Counted from the first letter of the stretch, positions 1 to 12,400 are shown. The stretch is DNA of 64,000 nucleotides from Rebecca billardiae RCC1528 (GCA_965240325.2 OZ251234.1:1364001-1428000), one strand, 5' to 3'. Numbers and translations: made by a program. Notes: generated by a model not told the origin, from the letters alone.

Positions 1-2
1 AG

Positions 3-1463
3 CACGACGGCAGCTTCTCCCGAGCCGCCCTCGTCGCGCTGCGCCACCTGAACGCGCGCCCGGCGCCCGTGTACGCCGACGAGCAGCCCGGGCCCGCGCG
101 GAAGAACCCGGCCGGCGTGGAGCAGGCGGGCAGCACCACGTTCGCCCAGGCCTTCCACGCCGCGGTGGAGCGCTCCCGCGCTCTCGACGCGGGCGTGGAC
201 TCGTGTGCGTACGCGTTTGCGCTGATGGCGCACGGCGGCGGCGCCGCCGCCGACAGCGCGGAGACGGGGTTCGGCGACCATCTCGGGATCGGCGCGCTGG
301 CGGCGCACGCGCGCAGGCTGCTGGACGCCGCGCCGCCGCCGCCGAGCGAGACGCTCGCTGAGGCCCTCTGCTCGATGCTCGTGAGCGCGACGCTGGGCGC
401 GCAGGATGCGACGGGCATGCAGCCGGCGACCGACCTGCCCGAGCGAGTCGCCGAGCTGGTCTCGGGGGGCGGGCTCGAGGCGGCCATCGAGCTGCTCGGC
501 GCGCACGCGCGCTCGCAGAAGGTCGCGACGACCCTGTGCGAGCTGATCAGGGTCGTCATGACCGTGTCCCTCGTCGACGCGCCGCGGCGCGCGCTGCGCG
601 CGCGCCGCGAGCAGCTGGAGCGCGCGCTGAGCGCGCGCAGCGTGGCAGGCTCCCCGTTCGGCGGCGTGCGCAGCGCGGCGTCCGAGCTGCTGCAGCGCAC
701 AGGCGGCGGCGCGGCCGGCAGCGGCGCGGCTGGCATCGCCGGCGTCAACGTCCGCTGCTCGCGCTGCCGCAAGGCCGTGCCGAGCTCGCAGATCAAGCGG
801 TGCGCGCGCTGCAAGCAGAACTACTGCTCCGCAGAGTGCCAGAAGGACGACTGGAAGCGCGGCAACCACCGCGAGGAGTGCGCGCGGCGGCAGGGGGTCG
901 GGCCGGCGACGGGCAACGTGGGCGGCGTGCGCGCGAGCGCACTCAGCGCCGCGGGCGAGCGCGTGCTCTGGGAGCGGCTCCCCGCCGTGCTGTGCGCGTG
1001 CCACGCGCGCGGCCTGCGCTTCTCTGACTGCATGGTGATTGTCGTGATCGAGGCGGAGACGAAGGCCTTCCCCGTGACCGCCGAGGAGTTCGAGGCGGAG
1101 CACAGCGGCGCGGGCGGCGAGATCGACGAGGAGAATCGCGCGCACACGCGCGCCATATTCGAGCGCAACCGCGCCGCCGGCCAGGGCACGGCCGTCGTGT
1201 ACGCGCTGAACGACAGCGGCGGGACTGACGGCGGCCGCACGCGCATGCTCAAGACGCTGCCGAGCACGCCCCCGGCCTCGGGCGGCGCGGGCAGTTGGGA
1301 CGCGGTGCAGGAGCAATGCGTGCGCGAGGGGCCTGGTGCGCTCATCTTTGCGCGCGGCGTGCCGACGGGCGCCGCGCTCGACACGCTCCTCCGCCGGCTG
1401 CGCGACGAGGGCATCAGCAGCGCGCTGCTCTCGCGCGAGGACGTCGAGGCACTCGCCAACTAA
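3..1463 (+). CDS. MYND zinc-finger protein, 5' partial
   Basis: The reading frame is open from the first bases of the window, so the true start lies upstream. The first in-frame candidate inside is a GTG at position 69, which is unlikely in a eukaryote. Near the middle (nt ~755-890) is a MYND-type zinc finger: paired cysteines in CSRC, CARC and CSAEC, then a final HREEC. MYND fingers bind short proline-rich peptides and commonly recruit chromatin or signalling partners. The N-terminal part is Ala-rich and helical. The part after the finger (nt ~950-1460) is a globular domain I do not recognise; it ends ALLSREDVEALAN before a TAA stop. A 45-bp block found again near 26.3 kb begins 20 bp after the stop. 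The finger is certain by pattern; the biological role is unknown. Confidence 0.75.
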   Translation, partial: HDGSFSRAALVALRHLNARPAPVYADEQPGPARKNPAGVEQAGSTTFAQAFHAAVERSRALDAGVDSCAYAFALMAHGGGAAADSAETGFGDHLGIGALAAHARRLLDAAPPPPSETLAEALCSMLVSATLGAQDATGMQPATDLPERVAELVSGGGLEAAIELLGAHARSQKVATTLCELIRVVMTVSLVDAPRRALRARREQLERALSARSVAGSPFGGVRSAASELLQRTGGGAAGSGAAGIAGVNVRCSRCRKAVPSSQIKRCARCKQNYCSAECQKDDWKRGNHREECARRQGVGPATGNVGGVRASALSAAGERVLWERLPAVLCACHARGLRFSDCMVIVVIEAETKAFPVTAEEFEAEHSGAGGEIDEENRAHTRAIFERNRAAGQGTAVVYALNDSGGTDGGRTRMLKTLPSTPPASGGAGSWDAVQEQCVREGPGALIFARGVPTGAALDTLLRRLRDEGISSALLSREDVEALAN

Positions 1464-1482
1464 CGAGTCCGCCGCCGTTACT

Positions 1483-1527
1483 GTTGCCTGAGCTGTGTGC
1501 GTCTCTTATTATTCTTAGTAAACTGTA
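1483..1527. repeat. Dispersed 45-bp block, copy 1
   Basis: The block starts GTTGCCTGAGCTGTGTGCGT and ends AGTAAACTGTA. It recurs at 26307-26348 in the same orientation with a 3-bp deletion. Copy 1 lies just after the stop codon of the MYND gene, so it may be 3'-UTR or transposon-end sequence. Confidence 0.7.
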
Positions 1528-1731
1528 CGACTACAACTACTACACATCGGCACTAGCCACAATGATACTCGCTACTACTAATTTCGAGGCTGAGGAATAT
1601 GATATATATATTAACTATAGGTTTACTGCCAGATTAATGATATTTATTTTAATGCCGCTGAGTTCGATCGGCAATCTCGGCGCATCGGGCACGATATATA
1701 TATATATATGTGTGTATAGATAGATAGATCT

Positions 1732-1761
1732 AGAGAGAGACGGAGACAGAGAGAGAGAGAG

Positions 1762-1837
<76 letters not shown>

Positions 1838-1848
1838 AGAGAGAGAGA
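1732..1848. repeat. (GA)n microsatellite
   Basis: About 115 bp of almost pure GA dinucleotides, preceded by a short (TA)n and GATA run. Mirror-image (CT)n tracts of similar size occur at 8977 and 55991. Confidence 0.95.
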
Positions 1849-2042
1849 CCTGCTACTGCATTGCCTGAGCATAGCTGCCAGCAGCCAGCACGGACGACCA
1901 GACACTTGAGTTCGCGCTCTGCAGCACCTCAGCAGCTCGCCAGATCAAGGCCCAGAGCCCTAAGATGATCCCCACGGATGACGACCGAGGCATCACGGTC
2001 CGCAACTGCTAATAAGTGTGGCGGTCGTCAGTTTAACTGAGC

Positions 2043-2044
<2 letters not shown>

Positions 2045-2081
<37 letters not shown>

Positions 2082-2124
2082 ATCATCATCATCATCACCA
2101 TCATATATATATATATATATATAT
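2045..2124. repeat. (ATC)n trinucleotide run followed by (TA)n
   Basis: About 17 tandem ATC units with small interruptions, then a short TA run. Simple-sequence DNA; no coding role supported. Confidence 0.9.
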
Positions 2125-2582
2125 GTCTAGCCGTCCTCATGAACGCCGACGCCAACTGCTGGCCGAAGGTGGGCACGCCGGCCTGGCATGTCGATGCCGA
2201 GGCGGCTGCGTGTGTTCCTACTCACGGTGGGATTTACGTGTCCTCATGCCTTGGCGAGCGGCAGCAGATGCGGTGGGCATGCCGCTCGCCGAAAGATGTT
2301 GGTCGGTGCACGCGACGCGCCACCCGCGTGCGAGCCGCCGCCGCCGGCGACGCAGGGCCACGAGCCCGGCTGCAGCCATCTCGCGCGCCCGCGCCTGGCG
2401 AAGCAGCCAGGGGGCGCCGGAAATAGATCTCCGAGGCGACAAAGGCCGGACAGACTGTTTGTCCGGGAGCAGCCCTTTGAGGCGATGGTCTGGTAGAGGG
2501 CGATGTGGCTGATGAGCGGCGCTGGCGCCCGGCGTTCTTGTCGTCCTCTTAGACAATCAGTTATTGTACCAATAACCCCACA

Positions 2583-3055
<473 letters not shown>

Positions 3056-3178
3056 CAGTGCGGAATGTGGATCGGCTGTGTCACGACCTGCCTTTATGGT
3101 GGCATTCTGATTTACGGCAACTCCCTGATCCAGACCCGTAGTACTAGTTACTGCATCGGGCGACGGTGTCGGCGGCGG

Positions 3179-4474
3179 CTACGAACGGGAGGACGCCATC
3201 GTACTCCAAGATCTCAACGAATCTTCATCTTCATCGTCGTAGATAGCATCGGCAGATGATGTGCGAGTTGAGTTGCCCACGTCGCGGCAATCGCTTGTTG
3301 CAGCATGCCCGCACTCGTAGGCGTGCATCGCTCGGCGCGCAGAGGTGTCCCGCAGATCAGCGTCGAGTTGCTCGCACACGACGCACTTGCAAGCTTTGCT
3401 GAGCGCATGCGCGACCCTGATTGGTGGGAGCCGCATGGCGGGCTGCGTGTATACCTCCATGGGCAGCTCCTCGCAAGGCGTCATGATGTCCTCGAGACGT
3501 CCTCCGCCTGTGCTGGAAGTAGAGCCCCACGCGCACACGCGGCTGTCGAAATCGTCGCCGACGTAGAAGCCGATCAGCGCCTTCGGGGTGAGGACCGTCA
3601 CCAGATGCGGATCGTTCGTCTCCGGGTCGAGCGGTACGCGCTGCACGACGTATCGCATGACGTCTGCCGGAGCCAGACCGCTCGTGCCCAGGCGGTCACA
3701 ATCGTCGTACTCGCGGGTGGCACGCCAGCCGCGAAAGTACTCGCGATCAACTCCTGTGTCCACGTGCACGGCACTGAGCGTTCGCTCGCCGCCCGCTTCA
3801 ACTTCCCGGGCGATCACGTGTTCCTGCAGCTCACACCAGAGCGCACGCGCCGCGCTCGCGAGCACACTGTTGACGTCATGGCGCGCAAGCCGGAAGAGCT
3901 TGGCATGTGCGAGGAGCACCTCTGCGCGCTGTTCGAGCGCGATATCGAGCTCCGTGCGCGTGTCTCCGGCGTACATCGGCCCCGTGTCGCGCACACTATG
4001 CCTGCCCGCCGCGGCGTCGAACGCAATCAATGCAGTGATGTAGCCGATGCGGTTTGGGCGCAGACGCGAGCCCTCGAACACTTTGGCTTTGCTGCCGGCC
4101 TCGCGCACGTCGCTGAAGAGGTTGTAGCAAACAGTGTCCACGTGCTTGCCAAGGGGCGCAATCTCAGATGCGTCGCTGTACACCATCGCGCGCAGGTGGG
4201 TCACTTGGCGCGGTCCGTCCTGCGCGAAGCTTGCTGGCTGGGTTGTGAGCCAGGCGCGCACATGCCCGAGAAGTTGGCGGTCGTACCACACGGCGGGCAG
4301 CCGGTCACCCTTGAGCGCGTGGACGAGGGCGATCATCTCGCGGACAAGCGGGTCGCGGAAGGAGTCGAGGTAGGCTTGCAGCGGCGCTCTGCTGCCGCTG
4401 CCGCGGCGCGGGTCGGGCGCCGACGCTGGTATCGCGGCTGATGCCGCTCGGGGCGTCGATGCACGCTCGCTCAT
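3179..4474 (-). CDS. Orphan protein, 431 aa, Cys-rich near the C terminus
   Basis: A single uninterrupted frame of 432 codons with an ATG start and no repeats. Amino-acid composition is balanced, unlike the Ala/Arg-rich shadow frames nearby, which supports real coding. I do not recognise the family. The N-terminal ~30 residues are Ala/Ser/Pro-rich and probably disordered, followed by a mostly helical region. Near the C terminus is a cluster CKCVVCEQLD and then HAYECGHAATSDC, which could bind zinc. The tail is acidic and Ser-rich (YDDEDEDS). No signal peptide or membrane span is visible. It stands alone, with microsatellite DNA beyond its 3' end and gene-poor DNA upstream. A captured viral or transposon gene is possible, but nothing in the sequence shows that. 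Confidence 0.6.
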   Translation of the reverse strand: MSERASTPRAASAAIPASAPDPRRGSGSRAPLQAYLDSFRDPLVREMIALVHALKGDRLPAVWYDRQLLGHVRAWLTTQPASFAQDGPRQVTHLRAMVYSDASEIAPLGKHVDTVCYNLFSDVREAGSKAKVFEGSRLRPNRIGYITALIAFDAAAGRHSVRDTGPMYAGDTRTELDIALEQRAEVLLAHAKLFRLARHDVNSVLASAARALWCELQEHVIAREVEAGGERTLSAVHVDTGVDREYFRGWRATREYDDCDRLGTSGLAPADVMRYVVQRVPLDPETNDPHLVTVLTPKALIGFYVGDDFDSRVCAWGSTSSTGGGRLEDIMTPCEELPMEVYTQPAMRLPPIRVAHALSKACKCVVCEQLDADLRDTSARRAMHAYECGHAATSDCRDVGNSTRTSSADAIYDDEDEDSLRSWSTMASSRS

Positions 4475-7271
4475 TGCGCCGGACGATCGTCCAGCCGCTG
4501 GGAGGGTTGGAACTTGGAAGTATTATGCTTCCGGCGGCGGGATGAAGGGGCAGTTCAACCAACACCCTTGGTTTTGGTTCAACCTCGTGAGCCCCAACCG
4601 CGGTTTATTACTATCAGTTTCGCGGCTTCGCGCGGGCGGGCGGACGTAACCGTACTCACTCCTATGGACGATGTATCATACCCCATCCAATGGCGATCAC
4701 ACCATCAAGGGCCGTCATCACTCATAATCTGATGAAGTAGATTCCAATCGCTTCTGTGACGATGATCGAGGAGAATCATCACGACGCGATTACTCATCGT
4801 CATCAATCATCATTCGTCGACATAAGGAATGGTCTGCACATCTGCTACTAGCATAACGCATATACCCGCGATTTGGTATTGCTATATGAGTGTTTTGTTT
4901 GATATTCAGCTGATCGATGATGATGAACATATATGTGCATTCATGACTCGAACCAACAAAGATCATTCTGTGGTTATGGAGGGGCATTCTCTTGATTAGA
5001 AGTACTTTGCCGATGATGGGATTGGCGCGGGTAAAAGGCTCGCCCGGTATTGACGGTGCAAGAAAACCTAGAGCCCCGACCGTTACGCGGGTATATTAGG
5101 TCTCAGCGGCATGATGGCCATCCGGCGAAAACAGCGGGGGCCTGGCGGCCTTGTCCCGGTGGGGCTGGTCGAACACAGCGCGTCTAGGACGCGACCGAGA
5201 AGCTTGCCAGGGCCGGCAGACCCGACGACGATGGGACGAGTTGGTCGTTCACTCACGTTCAGCGCTGACTACCCGTATACCGGTATCACCCGTATCATCC
5301 GGTGGCGCGCGCACGGCGCGCGCGCGGCGCAGCAGCGCGGCACCGCACCGCCACCGCGCTCTGCAAGGCCCATCGAGACGCCGGCGAGGCGCGCGTCGAT
5401 GCAGTCGTCGCTGCGCACGGCCGCTCGGGCACACGCACCGCGGATGGCCCACCGGTCTGCAGGCGGTGGCTGCTGCAGGCGCGGGGCGAGCGGCGCAGGG
5501 CACAACCTGCACGGCAGCGTAGACTTGCAGCCGTCGCTGAGCACGGCCCGTTGGGCACGACGTGGTACGAGCGGCTCGCGTTGGTGCGCATGTTGTGTTG
5601 TGCAGCTCGCGCCGGCGGGCACGCACCTCCAGGATGGCGCCGCGCGCCGCGGGCGGCGCGGGTGACGGCTCGAAGGCCGCGCCCGTTGATGACGAGCCAG
5701 CGCTCCGCGTGTAGCGTAGTCAAGTCGGGCATTAGTCGGAGAGGGGGTGGCTTATGGTAGGCTTGTGGTACGAGCTTCTCCATCAGGCCGTTCGTGCACG
5801 TCATCTGATGCCGTTGCGGCTGCTTGATCGCGGCCACGTGCCGCTGGATCTCCGCCAGATCGGCGCAGTACCTCGCGCCGTCGACGATGGCATCTGGCGC
5901 TGGGTTCGGCAGAGGCCCGCGGAGCTGATCCTCGTGCGAGCGCGAGTGCCGGCAGCGTCGTCGAGCCACGCCGGGTGAGCGCCATTCTGCGTGTCGCGCG
6001 CGGCCTTCGCCTCCTGCAGTAGCGCGCTCGTTCGTCATACTCAATCGTGTGTGCCGAGCGCACGCGGCGCGGCGGCGAAAGCACTCGGGCGTCGCGGTTC
6101 CGCCTCGACTTGGGGAGCGGATGGTCGTAGAAAAGCGTCAACAAATAGGTGGGAATCGCAACGACATCCCTATGGCGCGCGCTCAAAAAGGTAACGACAT
6201 GCGTTCTCGATTCCCGAGGCGTGCCTAATCAAAAAACGTTTGAGGCCCCATTCTTCGTATTTCTACTCCGGTATTACTTTGGACAGCAGTACGTCACACC
6301 AATTAAAGGGGGTCGGAGCTGGGTCTCCCAGGCTTTCTCACGAATAAAATCGTTTAAAGCTGTGTTCACCAGAATAAGTCATTCTGGGTCTCCCTGACAC
6401 CATGATACAGGCCCAACACCCCCGGGGACCTGAGCATCACCCTGGGACCTAATATTGCAGTCAGTGAAGTTGGGTGGGTCACTCTCGACGACGGCACGCG
6501 GACGGTCGTGATGCACGCGGGACAGCACATCAGGGGCACTCGGTGCACTAGCGAGGGTGGCATACGATGTCATCCCGACGTATGCATCCGTAGTATACTT
6601 GCCCGGCCCCAGGCGCCCTGTCATCCGGCACAATGTCAGGTGCGTGGGCTTCACGCGGTCGTGATCGCGGGGTTCAACATGCTGTTCCGAACGAGCGCAC
6701 GCACGCGCGCCGGCGCGAGGCGAGCGAGAGGAATGCACCCCTCGCGTGCTCGCGCGGGCAAACGCACTTCACGAGCATCCCACAGGCGCCAAGAACTTCC
6801 TCCGATGGCGATGCGCAAGCCGCTAGCCCCCACAAGCGCGGGGCGAACCACGCCGCAGGGCGGTGTCGCCGCTTCCCGCGCTGGGCCGGGGCTCTAGGTG
6901 TTCTTGCAACGTCAATACTCATTCTATGATTTACTCACCCGTCGTCGTACCGTCATCGCGTTGCGCGCGCTCCTTCATTTGGGAAGGATCGCAGCGAGTT
7001 TAATTGACACTTTCAAATTAAGTCCACCCGCGACCGCCCCGGCCGTTCCATGCGAGCCGCGCAGCGCAGGTGGATCGCGCTTCAGCAGCTCAAGGCCGGC
7101 AGTGCCGCGCTCCGGCAAGCCATTCGATTCGATCGCGGTGCAGGCTGTGCTCTGCTGCGCCACCAACGCCGACTAAGTTAGTCGACGATCGGGCACTGCC
7201 GCAGCAAGTGACGAGTCATATGATTGAATTATATAAATAATAACGATATATGTATGTACATACGAGCCGAC
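4475..7271. other. Gene-poor region
   Basis: No gene can be supported. 4.5-5.1 kb is AT-richer and featureless. On the minus strand between about 5300 and 6040 one frame has coding-like stretches (for example DGARYCADLAEIQRHVAAI and TTLHAERWLVINGRGL) that run into low-complexity Arg/Ala, so a decayed gene or an unresolved exon is possible. 6.1-7.2 kb shows nothing recognisable. Confidence 0.4.
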
Positions 7272-7550
7272 GTCAGTTGTATTGCCGCTTTGGATAGTGT
7301 GGTCAGTGGTATTGCCAAAAGCACGTTTTGACTACAGTGGTCAGTTGTATTGCCGTTTTCAGTAGTATGGGTCAAGAATATTGCCGCTTTCGGATCGTGT
7401 GTCAACAATATTGCCCCTCAAATACTGGTTTCAAACCAATGATCCTTTCACACTACTTGGTTCACGAATATTGCCGTTTTCGAGCTGGAACATAGTCTGC
7501 TCAGAAATATATTGCCCTTTCCATCACTATGTGTCAGTTGTATTGCCGCC
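7272..7550 (+). repeat. Left subterminal array
   Basis: About eight degenerate copies of GTCAGTTGTATTGCCG spaced roughly 25-45 bp apart, all in the same orientation. ATTGCC is the invariant core. Confidence 0.8.
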
Positions 7551-8710
7551 AGCAGCTGGTGGCTGGGGCACGACTCGCACTCAGACAAGAGACTCGCGCA
7601 GCCCGTGTGCGCGTGCGTGCAGAGCTGCGACTGCCTGCGCGCGGCATGCAGGATACGCGACTGCAACCAACCGACATGCCATCATCATGCGGCCTGCGTA
7701 GCTCATCTTGACTTCCAGTAGCAGTCGGCGCTTCCCGCGTCGCCGTCGCGCTTGCCGCCCGCCGGCGGCCGGCCGCCAGCGCCATCGGGACTGCTGCTAC
7801 TTCAGCGGCCACGTGAGCCGCATCGCGTCCCATGCCGCTGCACGCGCCGCCTCAAGCTGTGACCACGCTCGCCAAGCCTGCCACTCGGGTTCCAGCAGCA
7901 GCAGGAAGCGTCGCCTGCCCCTCCTGCTTGCTGGCTCGTCGAGGCGCGCGCGGCGCACCGCCCGCCGGTCGGTGCGTTGTGTCCCAGCTGGCAGTACGCC
8001 TTGGACTTCCTCCTCCACGGGCCAATCAGCCTGCGTTGACGAGTGCGACTGGCGCACGGTCAGCCACCTGCACACGGTTGGCCACAGGGCAGTCTGCTGT
8101 TGGAGTGATGACAATCGCAAAAAGGCACGCGCCAGCAGTGTTGCACGAGCGAGAGCGACGCGCGCTGGTTGATCGCCACGGTGTGAATGACAGTCGATGG
8201 CAGGCAGTGAGGGGGACGCGCGTCGCGTTGGTCAAGCTCCTTGAGGCCGTTGAAGAGCACACGCCCGTCGTGCACGTTCGACTCCCGCGAATCGGGGCGC
8301 AGCAACACACGCTCACCCTGCTTCACGCATGCACCTGCATGCGCTGCCGTCGCAATGTCATCGACTGCGCGCTTGACGGTCCCGGAGTCGAAGTGAGCAC
8401 GGAGCAATGCCGATTCGATAGAAGTCGCGACGGATTCTCGCCCGTCTCCGCGTAGACGGCGAGTAGCCCGAGGTGCACGCGCGTGTTGCACTGCGCGCGC
8501 ATGCGGCAGCGTTTGTGCAGATTCCGGTCCACGGTTCAGGTCGTCGTTCGGCTTGATGATGTCGAGGAACACGGCGCTACCCCAGCAGAGATCGTCGTCG
8601 TTGAACCTCACTCTTCTGGCCTGGGATCAGCTAGGCCTGCTCAAGGGCACGCCGCGCACGCCGGCGGCGCGTGCCAGGCGCCAGCGCCATCATCAGCGCG
8701 TCGGCGATCG

Positions 8711-8974
8711 CGGCAATAAAACGGCAACACAACTGTCCGCGTAGTGTGGGTCTGACCCACACTACGCGACGGCAATACAGCTGGACAATAAAGTATTGGG
8801 GCATCCACGGCAATACTCCAATACACCTGACACAAGTATTCGACGTTGGCAACACGATTGACACGTGATTCCCAAACATGGAAAACGGCAATACAACTGA
8901 CCACGGTAGTCAAAACGTGCGTTTGGCAATAATACACCTGACCAAACTTATTTCCAAAACGGCAATACAGCTGA

Positions 8975-8975
<1 letters not shown>
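8711..8975 (-). repeat. Right subterminal array (reverse complement)
   Basis: About seven copies of CGGCAATACAACTGAC, the reverse complement of the left motif. The GGCAA core is kept while the CTGAC half varies. Confidence 0.8.
8738..8768. repeat. Perfect palindrome, 15-bp arms
   Basis: CGCGTAGTGTGGGTC and its exact reverse complement are separated by one T. It lies inside the right subterminal array and could be a cruciform or a dimeric protein-binding site. Confidence 0.9.

Positions 8976-8976
<1 letters not shown>

Positions 8977-9050
<74 letters not shown>
8977..9050. repeat. (CT)n microsatellite
   Basis: About 73 bp of pure CT, followed by a short (GT)4 run. It starts one base after the last subterminal motif of the neighbouring element. 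9060-9427, up to the SET gene stop, shows no gene. Confidence 0.95.
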
Positions 9051-9058
<8 letters not shown>

Positions 9059-9427
9059 AAGTGACTGCGTGCCGCCGCCGACGAATCAGGACTCAGGACT
9101 CTCAGGAGACCTGCGTCGTCAGTCCCACCACTTGACCAATGCCAATGGCGCCACCGTGCCGGCTGCCCGTGACCTGGTCGGAAGGCGCGGACGCATTCTA
9201 TGTGCGATGTCTGCTGCACTAGCTCTGAGCCTGACGCGCTTGCCCGTTTAATCTAATAATAACGACCGTTGCATACGTCGAATACCATTGCCACTGTCGT
9301 TAAATAGTCAAGCAGTCAAAGTGGCGTAGTGTCAGTAACCCCACCGCAATCGTGATGCAGCGGGCAGGGCCACCAGGCGGCGGCCACGGATTCGTGACGA
9401 CGCGGCCTGGGGCGCTCGGCGCGCTGC

Positions 9428-12400
9428 CTAGTAGGTCCCAATGCAGCCAGGCTTGCGGCAGAGGCAGCGGACGTTCGCTGTGCTGTCGTCGTCGTCGTCA
9501 TCATCGGCCACCGGACGGCGGCGCCGCCTGGCGACGCCAACGTTCATGGTATCGCGCTTGTACCCGAGCTCCTCGCCCCTGCGGATGTCAGTCGTGGCCA
9601 CGAGCGTCGGGAACGGCGGCTTGGGGAAGCTCCGCAGCGGCGTCGGCCCCATGTGCCCCGTGAGCTTGAGGTTGGGCTGGCACGAGAAGTTGATGAAGCC
9701 GCCGACGTTGCGGAAGCGCTCGCCGTCGATCAGCAGCGCGCTCGGCTTGGTTCGTCCGCTGTGCTCCATCAGGTACATGCCGTACCCGTCCTGCTCGGCC
9801 ACGCGCCTGTCCGCCTCCGCGTTGCTGATGACTTCGCCCGCGTAGCAGCAGACGGTCGTCCCTTTGGGGATGGGCTCGAGCGCGCGCACGCCAAAGCCGC
9901 GCGCGTCGCCCGTGTCGAACACCTCGACGCGCGCGCCGAGCGGGATGAACGCGCCGCCCTCGTGGTCACCGAGCGTGGCGGCCTGCGCGAGCGCGCTCTT
10001 CGCCGTCTTGGTCGCCTGCGCGAGCTTTGGCACGTGTGCCGTGGCGAGCGGCCGCCGCACGTATGCGAACGATCGCAGCCGGCGCTCGAGCTCTGAGCCG
10101 GCGCGAACGCCGACGACAGGCACGGGAAAGCGCTCCGCCCCCGCCGAGAGGTCGGCGAGCTCGTACGAGAGGAACACGCCGAGCGGTGCCTCGGGCTGCA
10201 GCCCGCGCGAGAAGATGTCGAGGACGCGCGCGCACGCCGCACCGCGCGCATCGCTCGGCAGCTCGCGCGCGAGTGCGCGGAGCGCGTCGAGGCGCGGCGG
10301 CGGCTGGTGGCGGTGGAGCAGCAGCAGCAGGACGTCAGGCGCGGCCTTGCGCGCGGCCCACTCCAGCATCGACGGCAGCTGCAGCGCGGCCATCTCCGCG
10401 CAGTAGTGCCGCACCGCGCACGCGAAGACGTGCAGATCGGAGCTCGTGCGCTGCAGGGCGAGGCGCGGCGGCGGCGAGCCCGCGTCCGGGCACGCGTCGC
10501 GTGCCCCCTCGTGCTCGGCCGCGTCGTCCGCTTCCTCCGGCGGCGCCGGGCCGGCGTGCAGCTGCTCGGCGTTCTCGAGCTCGCACAGGCAGATCTCGAC
10601 CATCTGCACGTCGTTCTGCCCGACGGCGGCGTGCAGCGCGGTGGGCGGCGCGTCGGGCTCCGCCGGGTCGGGCTCGACCACGCAGTGCGGCGAGACCCCC
10701 GACATGAGCAGCTCGAGGGCGGCCGGCCGGTCGCGCGCGCGCACGGCGCGCAGCAGCTTGGAGCCGTCGAGCGCGTCCTCGTCGTCCGAGTCCTCGCCAC
10801 CGGGCACGTGCTGCGCGCAGAAGTAGAAGAAGCGCCAGTCCTCGCCACGCCGCCGCGAGATCTTGGTGAAGCCCTTGCGCAGCCGCGCGCACGGCACGTG
10901 CACGCGCTCGCGGCATCCGTCACGGTCGCAGAACCGCGTGCAGCCGCGAGCGTCGCGGCAGATGGCGCATGCGGGCCGGGCCGCGCTCTCCTTGAGCGCC
11001 TCGCGCACGCCCTGTGCGCGCGCGGCGTCCTCGTCCTCCGCCGCGAGCACGTGGGTCGGCTTGAGCTCGAACGCACACATCAGGTGGGCGTACGGGAGCG
11101 CGCCGCCCCCCGCGCCGCCTGCGCTCGGCTGGGCGACGCCGAGCGTGATCTCGGACTCGTGCACGCGCGCGAGCGCGCCGCCCGGCAGCGGGCACAGCGC
11201 GCACAGCCGCTCGGCGCGCGCGCTGCCTGGGGTCCGCTCGGGCACGCCCGGCGTGTCCAGCGCGTCCTTGCACGGCGCGCAGTACCAGTGCTCGCGGGGC
11301 ACGGCGCGGATGCCGTAGCAGTGCTGGTGCACGCACACGCCGCAGCCGTGGCACATGACCAGCGCGTTGCCGCGGTAGCTCTTGTCATCGAGGCAGACCG
11401 AGCACGCCATCGCACTCTCCTCGTGCTCGTCCGGCATGAAGTGCCACGACACGAGCCGCCGCGGATGGATCGGGGGCACCGCGAGCGCGGCTGCAGCCCA
11501 GGGCGCTCCGGGTGCGCCGCCAGCCGGCGCCGCCGCGCCGCTCGCCAGCAGTGCCAGCGCGCTGCCGCCGGCGCCCCGGCCGCGCCCGCGGCCCCGGCCG
11601 AGGCCCCGACCGCGGCCCCGACCGCCGTATCCGCCGCGCCCGCCCGCCGCGGCGGCCGCCTCGTCGCGCGGCGCGTGCTGGTGGCCCGCCGCGCCCGCGC
11701 CTGCCCCGCCATCCGGCGCCCCGCGCGGCAGCGCCTCGTCGCCGTCCAGCGGGGGCGGCTCTTCGAGCTCGGTGCGCCAGCGCGACTCGACGAGGTCGTT
11801 GCCAAACTGCACGAGCGCCTGCGCCGCGCGCGCCTCCGTGTCGAACACGCCGAGGCAGTGCACGGTGCCGTCGCCGCGCTGCGCCCACGAGCAGAAGCCG
11901 CGCCCGTCGGCACACGCGTGCACGGCGCCGCTGTGCCGCGCCTCGGTGCGCGGCGTGGGCCGCGGCGGCTGCGTGACGCGTGCGACGGCCTGCTGCGGGC
12001 TCAGCTTGACGCCCTCCTCCTCGTACGCAAACACCGCCTGCGCGGCGCTCTCCTGCGTGGGGAAGCGGCCCACATATATCTTGTGGTGCCGCCCCGCCTT
12101 GGCACGCCACGGCAGGTGCGGCGGCAGATCGGCGGCATCCTGCGACCAGTGCACGCCCTTGTACTGCGAGGAGTAGCCGAGCTCGCGCTTGTTCCGAGCG
12201 CACACGGCGCGCTGCGCGTCGAGCTCGGCCGGACTCAGCCGGATGTCGAGGGGCGCAGCCGGCGGCTCCGACTCATCGGCCGAGTTGTACTCGTCCATCT
12301 CGCCCGCGCCGCAGAAGGACGGCCCGTTGTACGGGTCCGCCTCCTGCTCCACCTCGGCCGCACAGACGGCGGACGCAGCGACGGGCGCGCCCGAGCTGGG

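Larger units (their letters stand above)
7272..8975. mobile_element. Candidate DNA transposon with subterminal repeat arrays, ~1.7 kb
   Basis: The left 280 bp (7272-7550) holds about eight copies of a motif close to GTCAGTTGTATTGCCG. The right 265 bp (8711-8975) holds about seven copies of its reverse complement, CGGCAATACAACTGAC. The outermost copies are a terminal inverted repeat of 16 bp (GTCAGYTGTATTGCCG). Such opposed subterminal arrays are known transposase-binding sites in several cut-and-paste families. The 1.1-kb interior has broken minus-strand coding-like stretches (such as HDGRVLFNGLKELDQRDAR), so the copy looks non-autonomous or degenerate. I found no clear target-site duplication. 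The right end abuts a (CT)n tract. Confidence 0.65.

Noticed and set aside
7272-8975. A CRISPR array, because of the regularly spaced short repeats
   Set aside because: The repeats are degenerate, the spacing is irregular and the two sets are inverted; the genome is eukaryotic and no cas gene is present.
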